Below, in pieces: positions 25,716 to 34,190 of a stretch of DNA of 64,000 bases. The notes below the pieces were generated by a model, which worked only from the letters and a program-made list of their open reading frames with translations, was not told the DNA's origin and ran no database searches. The position numbers were made by a program, and so were the translations under genes. This stretch comes from JAJXXT01 sp963764465 (lineage in GTDB: Bacteria > Pseudomonadota > Alphaproteobacteria > Acetobacterales > Acetobacteraceae): contig CAVXSO010000006.1 in NCBI GenBank assembly GCA_963764465.1, positions 1,116,001 through 1,180,000 on the forward strand, in the 5' to 3' direction. Each line of letters begins with the position of its first letter. Position 1 is the stretch's first letter.

Positions 25716-27005
25716 TCAGAAGAAGGTTCGTATCGCGCCCGTGACGTTGTAGGCATCGTCCACGAGCATGAGGACCTGCCATTTGTCGAAGGTGAGGCAG
25801 GGGTGGGAGACGCCGAAGGAGACGAGGTCGCCATAGGCGAGCGGTGAGTCCGCAGGCACTGTCATGTGGGTGTGCTGGTCGTTCATGCCGGTGACGGTGT
25901 GGCCCGGGCCGATCCGGGAAGGGGCGTTCATTCCGGATCGGTACCAGGTTTGCGGGACCGGGAGGTCGCCGCCCGCGGTATCGCGCGCGCCCATGGTGAG
26001 GAGCACCTTGCCGGGCTCGGGGCGGGACTGGACGTAGGCCCAGACTTCGAGTGCCGGGATGAGGCCGCCGCCCTGCGCGGCATCCGGCGTGCGGGCGACG
26101 ATGTCCGCGAAGGCGCGGCGGTAGCGCGCGGAATCGTGGGTGAGGTAGCAGCCGCTGCGGATCAGCACGCGGGTGGGGCGGGAGAGGCCGGCGTGGACGA
26201 AGCGGGCGATGACCATGTCGTAGAAGGCCGAGCCGCCGGCGGAGAGGATGATTTCGCCGGGGGCGAAGAGATTTTCGCGTTCGCAGTCCCGGGCGAGATC
26301 GACGAGGAGGTCGAGGAAGGCGCGGACCTTTGCCTCCGTTTCCTCGCGGGTGGGGAAGTTGAGCAGGCCCTCGAAGCCCTCGACGCCGCGCAGGGCGAGG
26401 AAGGGCTCGGCGGCCTTGACCGCGCGGGCCAGCGCGAGGCCGGTTTCGCGGTCGCGCACGCCGGTGCGCCCGCCTGGCGTGCCACCTTCGAGAAAGACGT
26501 TGAGGGGGCGGCCGATATTGGCCTCGCGGGCGGCGGTGGCGAGTTGCGCGATGTTGGCCTGCGAGTCGACGAGGCAATAGAAGTCGAAATCGGGGTCGCG
26601 CCTGAGCTCGGCGAGAACCCAGGCGATGGCCTGGCGGCCGACGAGCTGGTTGGCCAGCACGATGCGCGGGAAGCCGAAGTCCCGTGCCACCTGGATTTGT
26701 TGCGGGGTTGCAAGGGTGATGGCCCAGGCGCCGTCCTCCACCTGGCGGGCGAAGAGCTGGGGCGACATGGTGGTCTTGCCGTGCGGCGCGATCACCGCGT
26801 GGGAGCGGGCGAGGAAGCCCTGCATCCAGTGGCTGTTATGGGCGATGGCGCTGTCCTTCAGCACCGCGACGGGGAAGTTCGTGTCCTCGCGCAGGATGTT
26901 CCAGCCCTGGCTGCCGATGTCGGCGAGGCGGAAGGGGGCGGCGGTGCCGGGGATGCCCTTGGTGCGGTGGTCGAGGATGGTGTTGTCGATGTCTGGGAAG
27001 TTCAT
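25716..27005 (-). CDS. DSD1-family PLP enzyme (D-threonine aldolase / D-amino-acid deaminase type)
   Basis: A 429-residue fold-type III PLP enzyme with an alanine-racemase-like N-terminal barrel and the C-terminal D-serine dehydratase-like domain. Seen: NFPVAVLKDSAIAHNSHWMQGF, the PLP lysine in IAPHGKTTMSPQLF, VFLEGGTPGGRTGVRDRETG, LSAGGSAFYDMV for the phosphate, and the metal site region GMNDQHTHMTVP...VSFGVSHPCLTFDKW, with the His and Cys expected for zinc. It probably deaminates or cleaves a D-amino acid. It is followed downstream by the nitronate monooxygenase and preceded by the metallo-hydrolase, all on one strand. Confidence 0.85.
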   Translation of the reverse strand: MNFPDIDNTILDHRTKGIPGTAAPFRLADIGSQGWNILREDTNFPVAVLKDSAIAHNSHWMQGFLARSHAVIAPHGKTTMSPQLFARQVEDGAWAITLATPQQIQVARDFGFPRIVLANQLVGRQAIAWVLAELRRDPDFDFYCLVDSQANIAQLATAAREANIGRPLNVFLEGGTPGGRTGVRDRETGLALARAVKAAEPFLALRGVEGFEGLLNFPTREETEAKVRAFLDLLVDLARDCERENLFAPGEIILSAGGSAFYDMVIARFVHAGLSRPTRVLIRSGCYLTHDSARYRRAFADIVARTPDAAQGGGLIPALEVWAYVQSRPEPGKVLLTMGARDTAGGDLPVPQTWYRSGMNAPSRIGPGHTVTGMNDQHTHMTVPADSPLAYGDLVSFGVSHPCLTFDKWQVLMLVDDAYNVTGAIRTFF

Positions 27006-27019
27006 GGCGGTCTGCTGCT

Positions 27020-27808
27020 TCAGGTTGGACGCCAGAGCTCGGCGTCGTTGGTGGCGCGGGATTCGTGGGCGAGTTTGGCGAGGTGGGCGGCCACGCTGCG
27101 GGCGGCGGCGCCGCGGAGCTTGGGGTCGAGGTCGCGGTAGAGGCGGGTGACGAGCTGCTCGATGGTTTTCGGGCCGTCGGCGAGGGCGCGGAGGATGGCG
27201 GCTTCGCGTTGCAGGCGGTGGGCGAGGAGGTGGCGGACGAGGCGGTGCGGTTCCGTGAGCGGGGGGCCGTGGCCGGGGAGGTAGAGCTTCGCCGGGCGCG
27301 CGAGCATGCGGCGCAGGCTCTCGACGTAGGCCGCCATGTCCACGACGACGCTGGAGTTCCAGCTCATCACCTGGTCGCCGGAGAAGAGGATTTCGTTCTG
27401 CTCCCAGCACAGATGGTCGGCCGCGTGGCCGGGGGTATGGACGGCGCGCCAGGGGCCGCACAGCTCGCCGTCCGCGACCTTGTGCTCGAGATCGAGCGGC
27501 GGTTCGGCGGGGCCGTAGACGGGCGCGCCGGTGGCGGCGATGAGCGCGGGCAGCGCGCCCACGTGGTCCGCGTGGTGGTGGGTGACGACGATGCGCGCGA
27601 TGGGGCCTTGCGCGAGGATGGCGGCGACATGGGCGGCGTCCGCGGGGCCGGGGTCCAGCACCCAGGTGCCGTCTGGCCCGTCCAGCAGGTAGGTGTTGGT
27701 GCCCCAGTAGGTCATGGGGCCGGGGTTGGGGGCAACGATGCGCCGTATGCCCGGCATGATCTCGGTCGCGATGTGGCGCGGCGGCTCCGCTTCCGTCAGG
27801 AAACCCAT
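27020..27808 (-). CDS. MBL-fold metallo-hydrolase (LACTB2-like)
   Basis: A 262-residue metallo-beta-lactamase-fold hydrolase. Seen: NPGPMTYWGTNTYLLDG, VLDPGPADAAHV, the metal motif VVTHHHADHVGALPAL, AVHTPGHAADHLCW, LFSGDQVMSWNSSVV and LYLPGHGPPLTEP, followed by a C-terminal winged-helix-like domain (HRLQREAAILRAL...). This domain order matches LACTB2-type proteins, some of which are endoribonucleases. I started it at ATG 27808. It is 14 bases upstream of the PLP-enzyme gene and so probably in the same operon. Confidence 0.87.
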   Translation of the reverse strand: MGFLTEAEPPRHIATEIMPGIRRIVAPNPGPMTYWGTNTYLLDGPDGTWVLDPGPADAAHVAAILAQGPIARIVVTHHHADHVGALPALIAATGAPVYGPAEPPLDLEHKVADGELCGPWRAVHTPGHAADHLCWEQNEILFSGDQVMSWNSSVVVDMAAYVESLRRMLARPAKLYLPGHGPPLTEPHRLVRHLLAHRLQREAAILRALADGPKTIEQLVTRLYRDLDPKLRGAAARSVAAHLAKLAHESRATNDAELWRPT

Positions 27809-27938
27809 CCGGTCCTCGGTCGTGGCGCGGCTGGCGGCGCCGGCGGTTGTGCTGGGACGTGCATCGGGCGAGCCTGCCGCAATCCGGCTCGCCGCGCCAT
27901 GCCGGCACAGCAGGGAACGGGGGCCGCGAGGAAGACGC

Positions 27939-28928
27939 ATGCATAACCTGATCACCGATATTCCCGGCATCGCCGTGGGGAACGCGACGGACCTGGCGCT
28001 GGGGTCTGGCTGTACCGCGGTGCTGTTCGACAGGCCGGCGGTGACGGCGGTGACAATTCGTGGCGGCGCGCCGGGCGGGCGGGACACGGCGATGCTGGAG
28101 CCGGAGATGACGCGCCAGGAGGTGGACGCGGTGGTGCTGTCCGGCGGCTCGATCTTCGGGCTCGGGGCGGCGGAGGGGGCGCAGGCCTGGCTGCGCGAGC
28201 AGGGGCGCGGGTTCCGGCTGCGCGGCGCGCTGGTGCCGCTGGTGCCGGGGGCGATCCTGTTCGACCTGCTGAACGGGGGCGACAAGGGCTGGGGGCGGTA
28301 TTCGCCGTACCGGGAGCTTGGCTACGAGGCGGCCGTCGCGGCGGTGCATGACGCGTTTCCGCTGGGGACGGTGGGGGCCGGGACCGGGGCGACGACGGCG
28401 ACGCTCAAGGGCGGGCTGGGATCTGCGAGTGCGCGGACATCGGCGGGGTTTCTGGTGGGGGCGATTGTCGCGGTGAATGCGGTGGGGTCCGCCACGATCG
28501 GGGATGGGCCGCATTTCTGGGCGGCGCCTTGGGAAGTGGCGCGAGAGTTTGGGGGCTTCGGGATGCCGGCGCATCCCGATACGGGGTTGCGGATGAAGGG
28601 GGCGCCGGCGCGGGCGACAACGATCGCGCTGGTGGCGACGGACGCGAGGCTCTCGAAGGCGCAGGCGAAGCGGATGGCGATCATGGCCGATGACGGGCTC
28701 GCGCGGGCGATCCATCCGGCGCATGCGCCGATGGATGGGGACACGGTGTTCGCCGCGGCGACGGGCGCGGGGGCGGCGGCGGATGATGTGGCGCTGACGG
28801 AGCTGGGGCACGTGGCGGCTTGCGTGCTGGCGCGGGCGATCGGGCGCGGGGTGTTTCATGCGACCGCCCTGCCCTACCCCGGCGCGCTGGCGGGGTGGCA
28901 GCAGCGGTTTGGGGGTGCCACGGGCTGA
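27939..28928 (+). CDS. P1 family peptidase (DmpA/BapA-type aminopeptidase, S58)
   Basis: A 329-residue self-processing N-terminal nucleophile hydrolase that acts on D- or beta-amino-acid peptides in studied members. Seen: ITDIPGIAVGNATDLALGSGCTAVLF, ILFDLLNGGDKGWG, GTVGAGTGATTATLKGGLGSAS, AIVAVNAVGSATIGDG and ARATTIALVATDARLSKAQAKRMAIMADDG, where a Thr of the ATTIALVATDA stretch is the likely autocleavage nucleophile. The ATG at 27939 has GAGGAAG upstream. It is divergent from the metallo-hydrolase and PLP-enzyme pair; together they suggest unusual amino-acid breakdown, which is inference. Confidence 0.87.
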   Translation: MHNLITDIPGIAVGNATDLALGSGCTAVLFDRPAVTAVTIRGGAPGGRDTAMLEPEMTRQEVDAVVLSGGSIFGLGAAEGAQAWLREQGRGFRLRGALVPLVPGAILFDLLNGGDKGWGRYSPYRELGYEAAVAAVHDAFPLGTVGAGTGATTATLKGGLGSASARTSAGFLVGAIVAVNAVGSATIGDGPHFWAAPWEVAREFGGFGMPAHPDTGLRMKGAPARATTIALVATDARLSKAQAKRMAIMADDGLARAIHPAHAPMDGDTVFAAATGAGAAADDVALTELGHVAACVLARAIGRGVFHATALPYPGALAGWQQRFGGATG

Positions 28929-29087
28929 TCCCGGGCCGCGCGCGGCGCTGGCTGTGGCGCGCGCCGGTTTTGAACGGACGATGGCGCGAAATCGGGGAGC
29001 GCACGGGGCGGCCCACGCCGAGACTTCAGCGTGAGTCTATAAATTAATCTTTCTCGGGAAAGTTTGTCAGTTTCGCAATAATTAGAT

Positions 29088-29115
29088 TTGACTGGGGGTT
29101 AAATCGGCGTAGGCT
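29088..29115 (+). promoter_or_regulatory. Possible promoter of the PEP-CTERM gene
   Basis: TTGACT followed after 16 bases by TAGGCT, inside an A/T-rich patch (29035-29105) that stands out from the surrounding high-GC DNA. The distance to the proposed start codon at 29143 is suitable. The -10 is weak, so this is only a candidate. Confidence 0.3.
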
Positions 29116-29142
29116 GATTCTCTGATGGCTATGAGGGGTGTC

Positions 29143-29882
29143 ATGCGTCGATTTTTGTTACCGGTTGCCGCGGCGGCAGTCTTGGCGCTTCCGGCGGTTG
29201 CCGGGGCGACGACGTACTATTTTGGGGCGAATGGAACGGGCACGGACGGTAGCCTGTCCGCCGAGGCTCAGTTCACCCCTGGTAGCGGGCAGATCAGCAT
29301 TACGATCACGAACCTTCTCGGCGCCTCGGTGATTAAAAGCGCTGGCCAGTCGGTGAGCGATATCAGCTTCGATCTCAGCAGGGCGCCCGGCACGCTGGGA
29401 TCGTCGTCGGCAAGCGGCCAATTGGTGAATGTCGCCAGCGATAACTCAGTGACCGATGTCGACGGGCAGACCCGACGCGTTGGATCGACTCCACGATCGG
29501 TGGAGGCATCACGATTTCAAGCTCGACCGTGACGCTGGAAGCGATCGGTCATGGCCAGCCGAGTGAACTGATCCTTCCTACGGACTCCTCGGGCTACGCA
29601 AATGCGAATGCCAGCATCAATGACGGTAAGTTCAGCCCCTTCGTCGACGGGCCCGCGACGTTTGTGATTGCTCTGTCCGGTGTTAACTCCGACACGACGA
29701 TTTCGAATGTGCAGTTCTCGTTCGGGACCGGGCCAGACACATTTTTGGCCGGAGATCCCTGCAGCCCCGGCACCTGCGGTGCGGGTAACCCGCCCCTGGT
29801 ACCGGAACCCGCGTCGATGACGCTCATGGGGGTGGCGCTGGCGGCGCTTGGATTCGCGTGGCGGCGGCGGGTTGCTGCCTGA
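29143..29882 (+). pseudogene. PEP-CTERM sorted exported protein, frameshifted
   Basis: An exported surface protein split by one base. The first part (frame of 29143, RBS GAGGGGT) starts MRRFLLPVAAAAVLALPAVAGA, a signal peptide, followed by a Ser/Thr/Gly-rich beta-type region. The second part ends VPEPASMTLMGVALAALGFA plus WRRR, a PEP-CTERM sorting tail (motif, TM helix, Arg cluster). The two join if one G is added to the GGG at 29464-29466, giving DVDGADPTRWIDSTIGGG. PEP-CTERM proteins are cut by an exosortase and are often linked to exopolysaccharide; no exosortase gene is in the window. As written, the first part stops at 29530-29532 without the sorting tail. An assembly error is possible. 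Confidence 0.75.
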
Positions 29883-30216
29883 CACCAGCCGATAACCGTT
29901 ACGGCAACGGCGCGTAGCGGCGCCGTCGGCCCCTTGGGCGGCGCCTTCGTCAACCGGGCGCGCCGCCTGTTTTCGTGTCTTGCTTCGTGCCCAAAAATGC
30001 GTGCGCGGATTTCGATGAACTGCCCGACCGGGGCGGTTTCGATGGTCGGGTGCGCGCGGCCGGACGCGACGGCGTGCCAGCCGTGGTGCTCGGCCGGTGC
30101 TGGAGCGCGTTTGCCGCGTGCGTGGCGCGAGACGCGAGCGCGCTCAGGCCCGGGATGCGGCTGGTTCGGTATCAAGGTCGCCAGAACCTGGATCCCTCGG
30201 TCGCGAACAAATCCAT
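29883..30216. other. Non-coding gap with one hairpin
   Basis: A 334-base stretch between the PEP-CTERM gene and the convergent acetyltransferase gene, with no frame that looks coding. The only structure I see is a 7-bp perfect hairpin at 29907-29926 (ACGGCGC, 6-base loop, GCGCCGT) 25 bases after the PEP-CTERM stop. It has no T tract, so it could only be a weak or Rho-aided terminator. Confidence 0.4.
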
Positions 30217-30834
30217 TCATCGGGAGTTCGGAAGGGTCTTGCCAAGATAACGCGCCACGCCGCGCGGGGGGCCGATCGGGATGAAGCCGGCGGCGGTGAA
30301 GAAGCGGTGGGCGGCGTCGTTTTCGATGTGGATGGCGGCGTGGATGGCGCCGGAATCGAGGCTTGCGAGGCAGGCGTTCAGGAGCGCGGTGCCGATTCCC
30401 CTGCCCCGGGCCTGGGGCAGCAGGTTGATGTGCAGGTGGGCGGGATGCGTGGCGACGATGTCCGGCGTGCTCCGATGCGCGGCGCGTGGATGCGGGCGAT
30501 GAGGGCGCGGTCGGCCGGCGTGCCCCTGGGTTCGGGAAAATATTCGCGGCAGAGTTTGGGCCACCAGTTTGACCTCGAGCGCGGCTTCGAATGCCCTCGT
30601 GTCCGGGCAGGCGACGATGAAGCCGGCCGGCATGCCGTCCGATTTCCGCGAGGAAGCAGGTGGCGGGCGACCAGGGGCATAGGGCACCGCCCAGACTAGG
30701 CCCGGCAGATCGGGATCGGTGTGGAGCGGTGCCGCGTCCTCGCCCATCGCGGCGGTGGCGAGGCAGAGCGCGGAGATCGCGCGAATGTCGGCGGCGGTGA
30801 TGACGCGGATCAAGGCGCGCCCTTGCCGTGCCAC
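30217..30834 (-). pseudogene. GNAT N-acetyltransferase, multiply frameshifted
   Basis: The frame is open over 205 codons, but the protein homology jumps between frames. VITAADIRAISALCLATA and GLVWAVPYAP are in the main frame. PATCFLAEIGRHAG is in a second frame near 30630-30665, GFIVACPDTRAFEAALE returns to the main frame, WWPKLCREYFPEPRGTPADR with ALIARIHAPR is in a third frame near 30480-30570, and STPDIVATHPAHLHINLLP plus RGRGIGTALLNACL (the acetyl-CoA loop) is back in the main frame. Four single-base changes, at least three in homopolymer runs, would restore a normal acetyltransferase. The shifts cancel, so a full-length but scrambled protein could still be made. Decay and assembly error are both possible. 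Confidence 0.7.
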
Positions 30835-30878
30835 GTTCCCAAGGCTAAGCCACGGCGCTTACACAACAGGCTTTTCGA

Positions 30879-31922
30879 ATGTTCTCTCGGCTGCTCGGCT
30901 TCATGTCCGCGGACATGGCGATCGATCTCGGCACCGCCAACACGCTCGTCTATGTGAAGGGCCGCGGCATCGTGCTCGCGGAACCTTCCGTCGTCGCCAT
31001 CGCGGATGTGCGCGGCAAGAAGCAGGTGCTGGCCGTGGGCGAGGACGCCAAGCTGATGCTCGGGCGCACGCCGGGAAATATCTCCGCCATCCGCCCGCTG
31101 CGCGACGGCGTGATCGCCGATTTCGAGGTGGCGGAGGAGATGATCAAGCATTTCATCCGCAAGGTGCACAACCGGCGCGGATTCGCCTCCCCGGTGATCA
31201 TCGTCTGCGTGCCGTCCGGCTCGACCGCGGTGGAGCGGCGGGCGATCCAGGAGAGTGCCGAGAGCGCCGGGGCGCGCAAGGTGCTGCTGATCGAGGAGCC
31301 GATGGCGGCGGCGATCGGCGCCGGGCTGCCGGTGACGGAGCCCTCCGGCTCGATGGTGGTGGATATCGGGGGTGGAACCACCGAGGTGGCGGTGATCTCG
31401 CTCGGCGGCATCGTCTATTCGCGGTCCGTGCGCGTGGGCGGCGACAAGATGGACGAGGCGATCATCTCCTACATCCGGCGCAACCATAACCTGCTGATCG
31501 GCGAGAGCTCGGCGGAGCGGCTGAAGATCGAGATCGGGGCCGCGGCGCCGCCCTATGACGGCGAGGCCGCGCCGCTGCGCGAGGTGAAGGGGCGCGACCT
31601 GATGAACGGGGTGCCGCGCGAGGTGGTGGTGGACCAGGCCTCGATCTCCGAGAGCCTGGCGGAGCCGGTGGGGCAGATCGTCGAGGCGGTGAAGGTGGCG
31701 CTGGAGAACACGCCGCCGGAGCTGGCCGCCGATATCGTGGACAAGGGCATCGTGATGACCGGGGGCGGCGCGCTGCTGTTCCGGCTGGACCAGGTGCTGC
31801 GGGACGCGACGGGGCTTTCGGTGGTGGTGGCGGAGGACGCGCTGCAATGCGTGGCGCTGGGCACCGGGCGGGCGCTCGAGGAGATGAAGCGGCTGCGGAA
31901 CGTGCTCACGTCGATGTACTGA
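30879..31922 (+). CDS. mreB: Rod-shape actin homologue MreB
   Basis: A 347-residue MreB, which forms filaments under the membrane and directs the lateral-wall elongasome. Seen: SADMAIDLGTANTLVYVKGRGIVLAEPSVVA (phosphate 1), VPSGSTAVERRAIQESAESAGA, LLIEEPMAAAIGAGLPV, VVDIGGGTTEVAVISLGGIV (phosphate 2), GESSAERLKIEIG, and VMTGGGALLFRLDQVL (adenosine). Full length and intact. The ATG at 30879 has only weak ribosome-site likeness upstream. The next rod gene, mreC, comes only after a 1.8-kb Hint-domain gene. Confidence 0.97.
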   Translation: MFSRLLGFMSADMAIDLGTANTLVYVKGRGIVLAEPSVVAIADVRGKKQVLAVGEDAKLMLGRTPGNISAIRPLRDGVIADFEVAEEMIKHFIRKVHNRRGFASPVIIVCVPSGSTAVERRAIQESAESAGARKVLLIEEPMAAAIGAGLPVTEPSGSMVVDIGGGTTEVAVISLGGIVYSRSVRVGGDKMDEAIISYIRRNHNLLIGESSAERLKIEIGAAAPPYDGEAAPLREVKGRDLMNGVPREVVVDQASISESLAEPVGQIVEAVKVALENTPPELAADIVDKGIVMTGGGALLFRLDQVLRDATGLSVVVAEDALQCVALGTGRALEEMKRLRNVLTSMY

Positions 31923-32214
31923 GCCGGGGCGATCGCCAGGCGTTGCACGACGTTGCAGGTGCCGGTTGGCGGCGGCGGCGGATCAACATGCGCGGGTATG
32001 GCGCGGCGGCCGGCCGATGGTATGGGAGTCTCGCCGATCGAGGCTTGATATTAGCCGGAAAATCAGAGACTTGGGCGTCGTCGCCAAACCAAGGTTGACC
32101 GAATTTTACTTGAGCGTCGGGGCCGGGCGGGGCTAACCGGTACCTGAGATGACGCGCGGCGCCGGCCTGGCCGGATGGTCCGCGAGGCATTGAGGTCACG
32201 CGACGGATCGCCCG

Positions 32215-34008
32215 ATGGTCAACTGGATTGGCGGCAACGGGACGCTCTGGACGACCGGCGCAAACTGGGCCGGCGGCATTGTCCCGAAGAGTTTTCAGAG
32301 CGCCGACATCGCGCAGACCGGAACGCCGGTGCTGGTGGCGATCGGGGCCGGGCAGAGCGTGTCCGCGAACCCGATCACGCTCGGGGCGGCGGGCAGCACC
32401 GAGGCGGTGACGCTGGTCAACGACGGCACCCTCAACAACTACGCCGGCGTCACGCTGTATGCGGGCACCACGCTCGACAATGCCGGCGCCATGACGTGGA
32501 GCAACGGCGGCTACGACGCGGGGTTCGTCGAGGACACCGGCAGCTTCACGGTGACGGGCAACGTGACGGTGGCGGCGGGCGGCAGCCTGGATATCGCGGC
32601 CGGGGCCAGCGTGAATTTCGCCACCGCGTTGACGGTGAACGGTGTCCTTTCGGTCGAAGGGAACGCGGCGGGCGCAAGCGGGATCAGCGGGAGCGGCGCT
32701 GTCATCGTGGACGGCGGCGCGCTCGGCGGCGGCTCCAACAGCCCGCTGAGCCTGGGTGCCAGCGCGGAGAGCTTCGTCGTCGAGAATGGCGGCTCGCTGG
32801 CGGTGACGGCGCCGGGGGCGGGAACCAGCTTCAGCCTGTCGGGCAGCGGCAACACGCTCGATATCGTGCAGTATTCCGGGACGGTGAGCGCGCCGATCAC
32901 CGGGCTCGATATCGGCGATGCGATCACCGTGGGGCTGGCCAACAGCGGCAGCCTGACGAGCAACGGCGACGGCACCTGGTCGGTGACGATGGGCGCGGTG
33001 ACGCTGAGCGACGTGACGCTGGCAGCGGGCCTCGATGGCAACAATCTCGTTGTCCAGAACGGGACGCTGGTGGCCTGCTACCTGCGCGGCACGCGGCTCG
33101 CGACGCCGCGCGGGGACGTGGCGGTGGAGGCGCTGCGCGAGGGCGACACGCTGCTGACCGCGACGGGGCGCGCGGCGCCGATACGCTGGATCGGGCGGCG
33201 GCGGCATGACGCGGCGGCGGCGGCGGCGTCCGACTCGCTGTGGCCGGTGCTGTTCCGCGCGGGGTCGCTGGAGCCGGGCGTGCCGCGGCGCGACCTGCGC
33301 GTCTCGCCGCTGCACGCGATGTTGATCGAGGGCGTGCTGGTGCCGGCGATGCTGCTGGTGAACGGGGTTTCCATCGTGCAGGAGCAGCCGCGCGGGGAGA
33401 TCACGTATTTCCACGTCGAGCTCGACCGGCACGACATCGTGCTCGCGGAGGGTGCGCCGGCGGAGAGTTTCCGCGACGAGGACAGCCGGGGGATGTTCGA
33501 CAATGCGGGCGAGTGGCATGGGCGCGGCGCCGAGGGCGTGGCCTGCGCGCCCAAGGTGGAGCACGGTTTCCGGCTGGAGACGCTGCGCCGGCGGATCGAG
33601 GCGCGGGCGGGGATCGGGGGCGCGGAGCAGAAGGCGCCGGGCGAGCTGATCGGCCATGTGGACGCGTGCGAGCTGGAGGCCGGCGCGGCGGACCCGCGGC
33701 CGGTGGGGCCGGCGGGGTGGACCCGCGACGTGGAATGGGCGGTGAGCGGGGGCTGGGCGCGCATCGAGGGATGGGCGCAGGACCGGCGGCACCCCGAGGC
33801 GCCGGTGTGCCTGGTGGTGCTGGGCGGCGGGCGGACGCTGGGGCGGGTGCTGGCGAACCGGTTCCGGCTGGACCTGGCGCGCGCGGGGCTGGGCACCGGG
33901 CGGCATGCGTTCTCGGCGCGAATTGCGGTGCCGGAAGGGGCGATCGAGCTGCGGCGCGAGGCCGATGGGGCGTTGCTGGGCAGGGCGATGCCGCGGCGGG
34001 CGGCATGA
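32215..34008 (+). CDS. Hint-domain (Hedgehog/intein-like) protein with beta-repeat N-terminus
   Basis: A 597-residue protein. Residues 1-285 are Gly/Ser/Thr/Asn-rich and repeat short motifs such as TLNNYAGVTLYAG, LVNDG and GSFTVTGNVTVAAGGSL, as in secreted beta-solenoids. At Cys288 starts a Hint domain: CYLRGTRLATPRGDVAVEAL, GDTLLTATGRAAPIRWIGRR, LRVSPLHAMLIEGVLVPAMLLVNG and FHVELDRHDIVLAEGAPAESF, the pattern of Hint_2 proteins common in Acetobacteraceae. A C-terminal part of ~110 residues (ARIEGWAQDRRHPEAPV) follows. No signal peptide is visible, so export, if any, would use another route. The Hint region may self-cleave; no mature role is known. It stands between mreB and mreC on the same strand. 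Confidence 0.85.
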   Translation: MVNWIGGNGTLWTTGANWAGGIVPKSFQSADIAQTGTPVLVAIGAGQSVSANPITLGAAGSTEAVTLVNDGTLNNYAGVTLYAGTTLDNAGAMTWSNGGYDAGFVEDTGSFTVTGNVTVAAGGSLDIAAGASVNFATALTVNGVLSVEGNAAGASGISGSGAVIVDGGALGGGSNSPLSLGASAESFVVENGGSLAVTAPGAGTSFSLSGSGNTLDIVQYSGTVSAPITGLDIGDAITVGLANSGSLTSNGDGTWSVTMGAVTLSDVTLAAGLDGNNLVVQNGTLVACYLRGTRLATPRGDVAVEALREGDTLLTATGRAAPIRWIGRRRHDAAAAAASDSLWPVLFRAGSLEPGVPRRDLRVSPLHAMLIEGVLVPAMLLVNGVSIVQEQPRGEITYFHVELDRHDIVLAEGAPAESFRDEDSRGMFDNAGEWHGRGAEGVACAPKVEHGFRLETLRRRIEARAGIGGAEQKAPGELIGHVDACELEAGAADPRPVGPAGWTRDVEWAVSGGWARIEGWAQDRRHPEAPVCLVVLGGGRTLGRVLANRFRLDLARAGLGTGRHAFSARIAVPEGAIELRREADGALLGRAMPRRAA

Positions 34009-34044
34009 CGGTGGCGGAACGGGCGTGACGGCGGGAGAGCGGGC

Positions 34045-34074
34045 GATGGCGATGGCGATGGCGATGGCGATGGC
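34045..34074. repeat. Hexanucleotide repeat (GATGGC)5
   Basis: Five perfect GATGGC units in the 182-base gap between the Hint-domain gene and mreC. The rest of that gap is G-rich with no gene. Resembles the GGTGGC repeat at 23378; both are likely slippage products. Confidence 0.85.
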
Positions 34075-34190
34075 GGGGGGCACGGGGCGCGCGTAAGCGG
34101 GCGTAAAGCGTCGGCGGCGCATACCCGATTGCCGTTGCGCGGACGGCGAGGTTTCTTGGAATCAGGGACCGGGGGGCGTAGGTAGGCGGC

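Noticed and set aside
30097..30699. A 200-codon plus-strand frame over the gap and the acetyltransferase
   Set aside because: Antisense to clear GNAT motifs and without any recognised domain or ribosome site.
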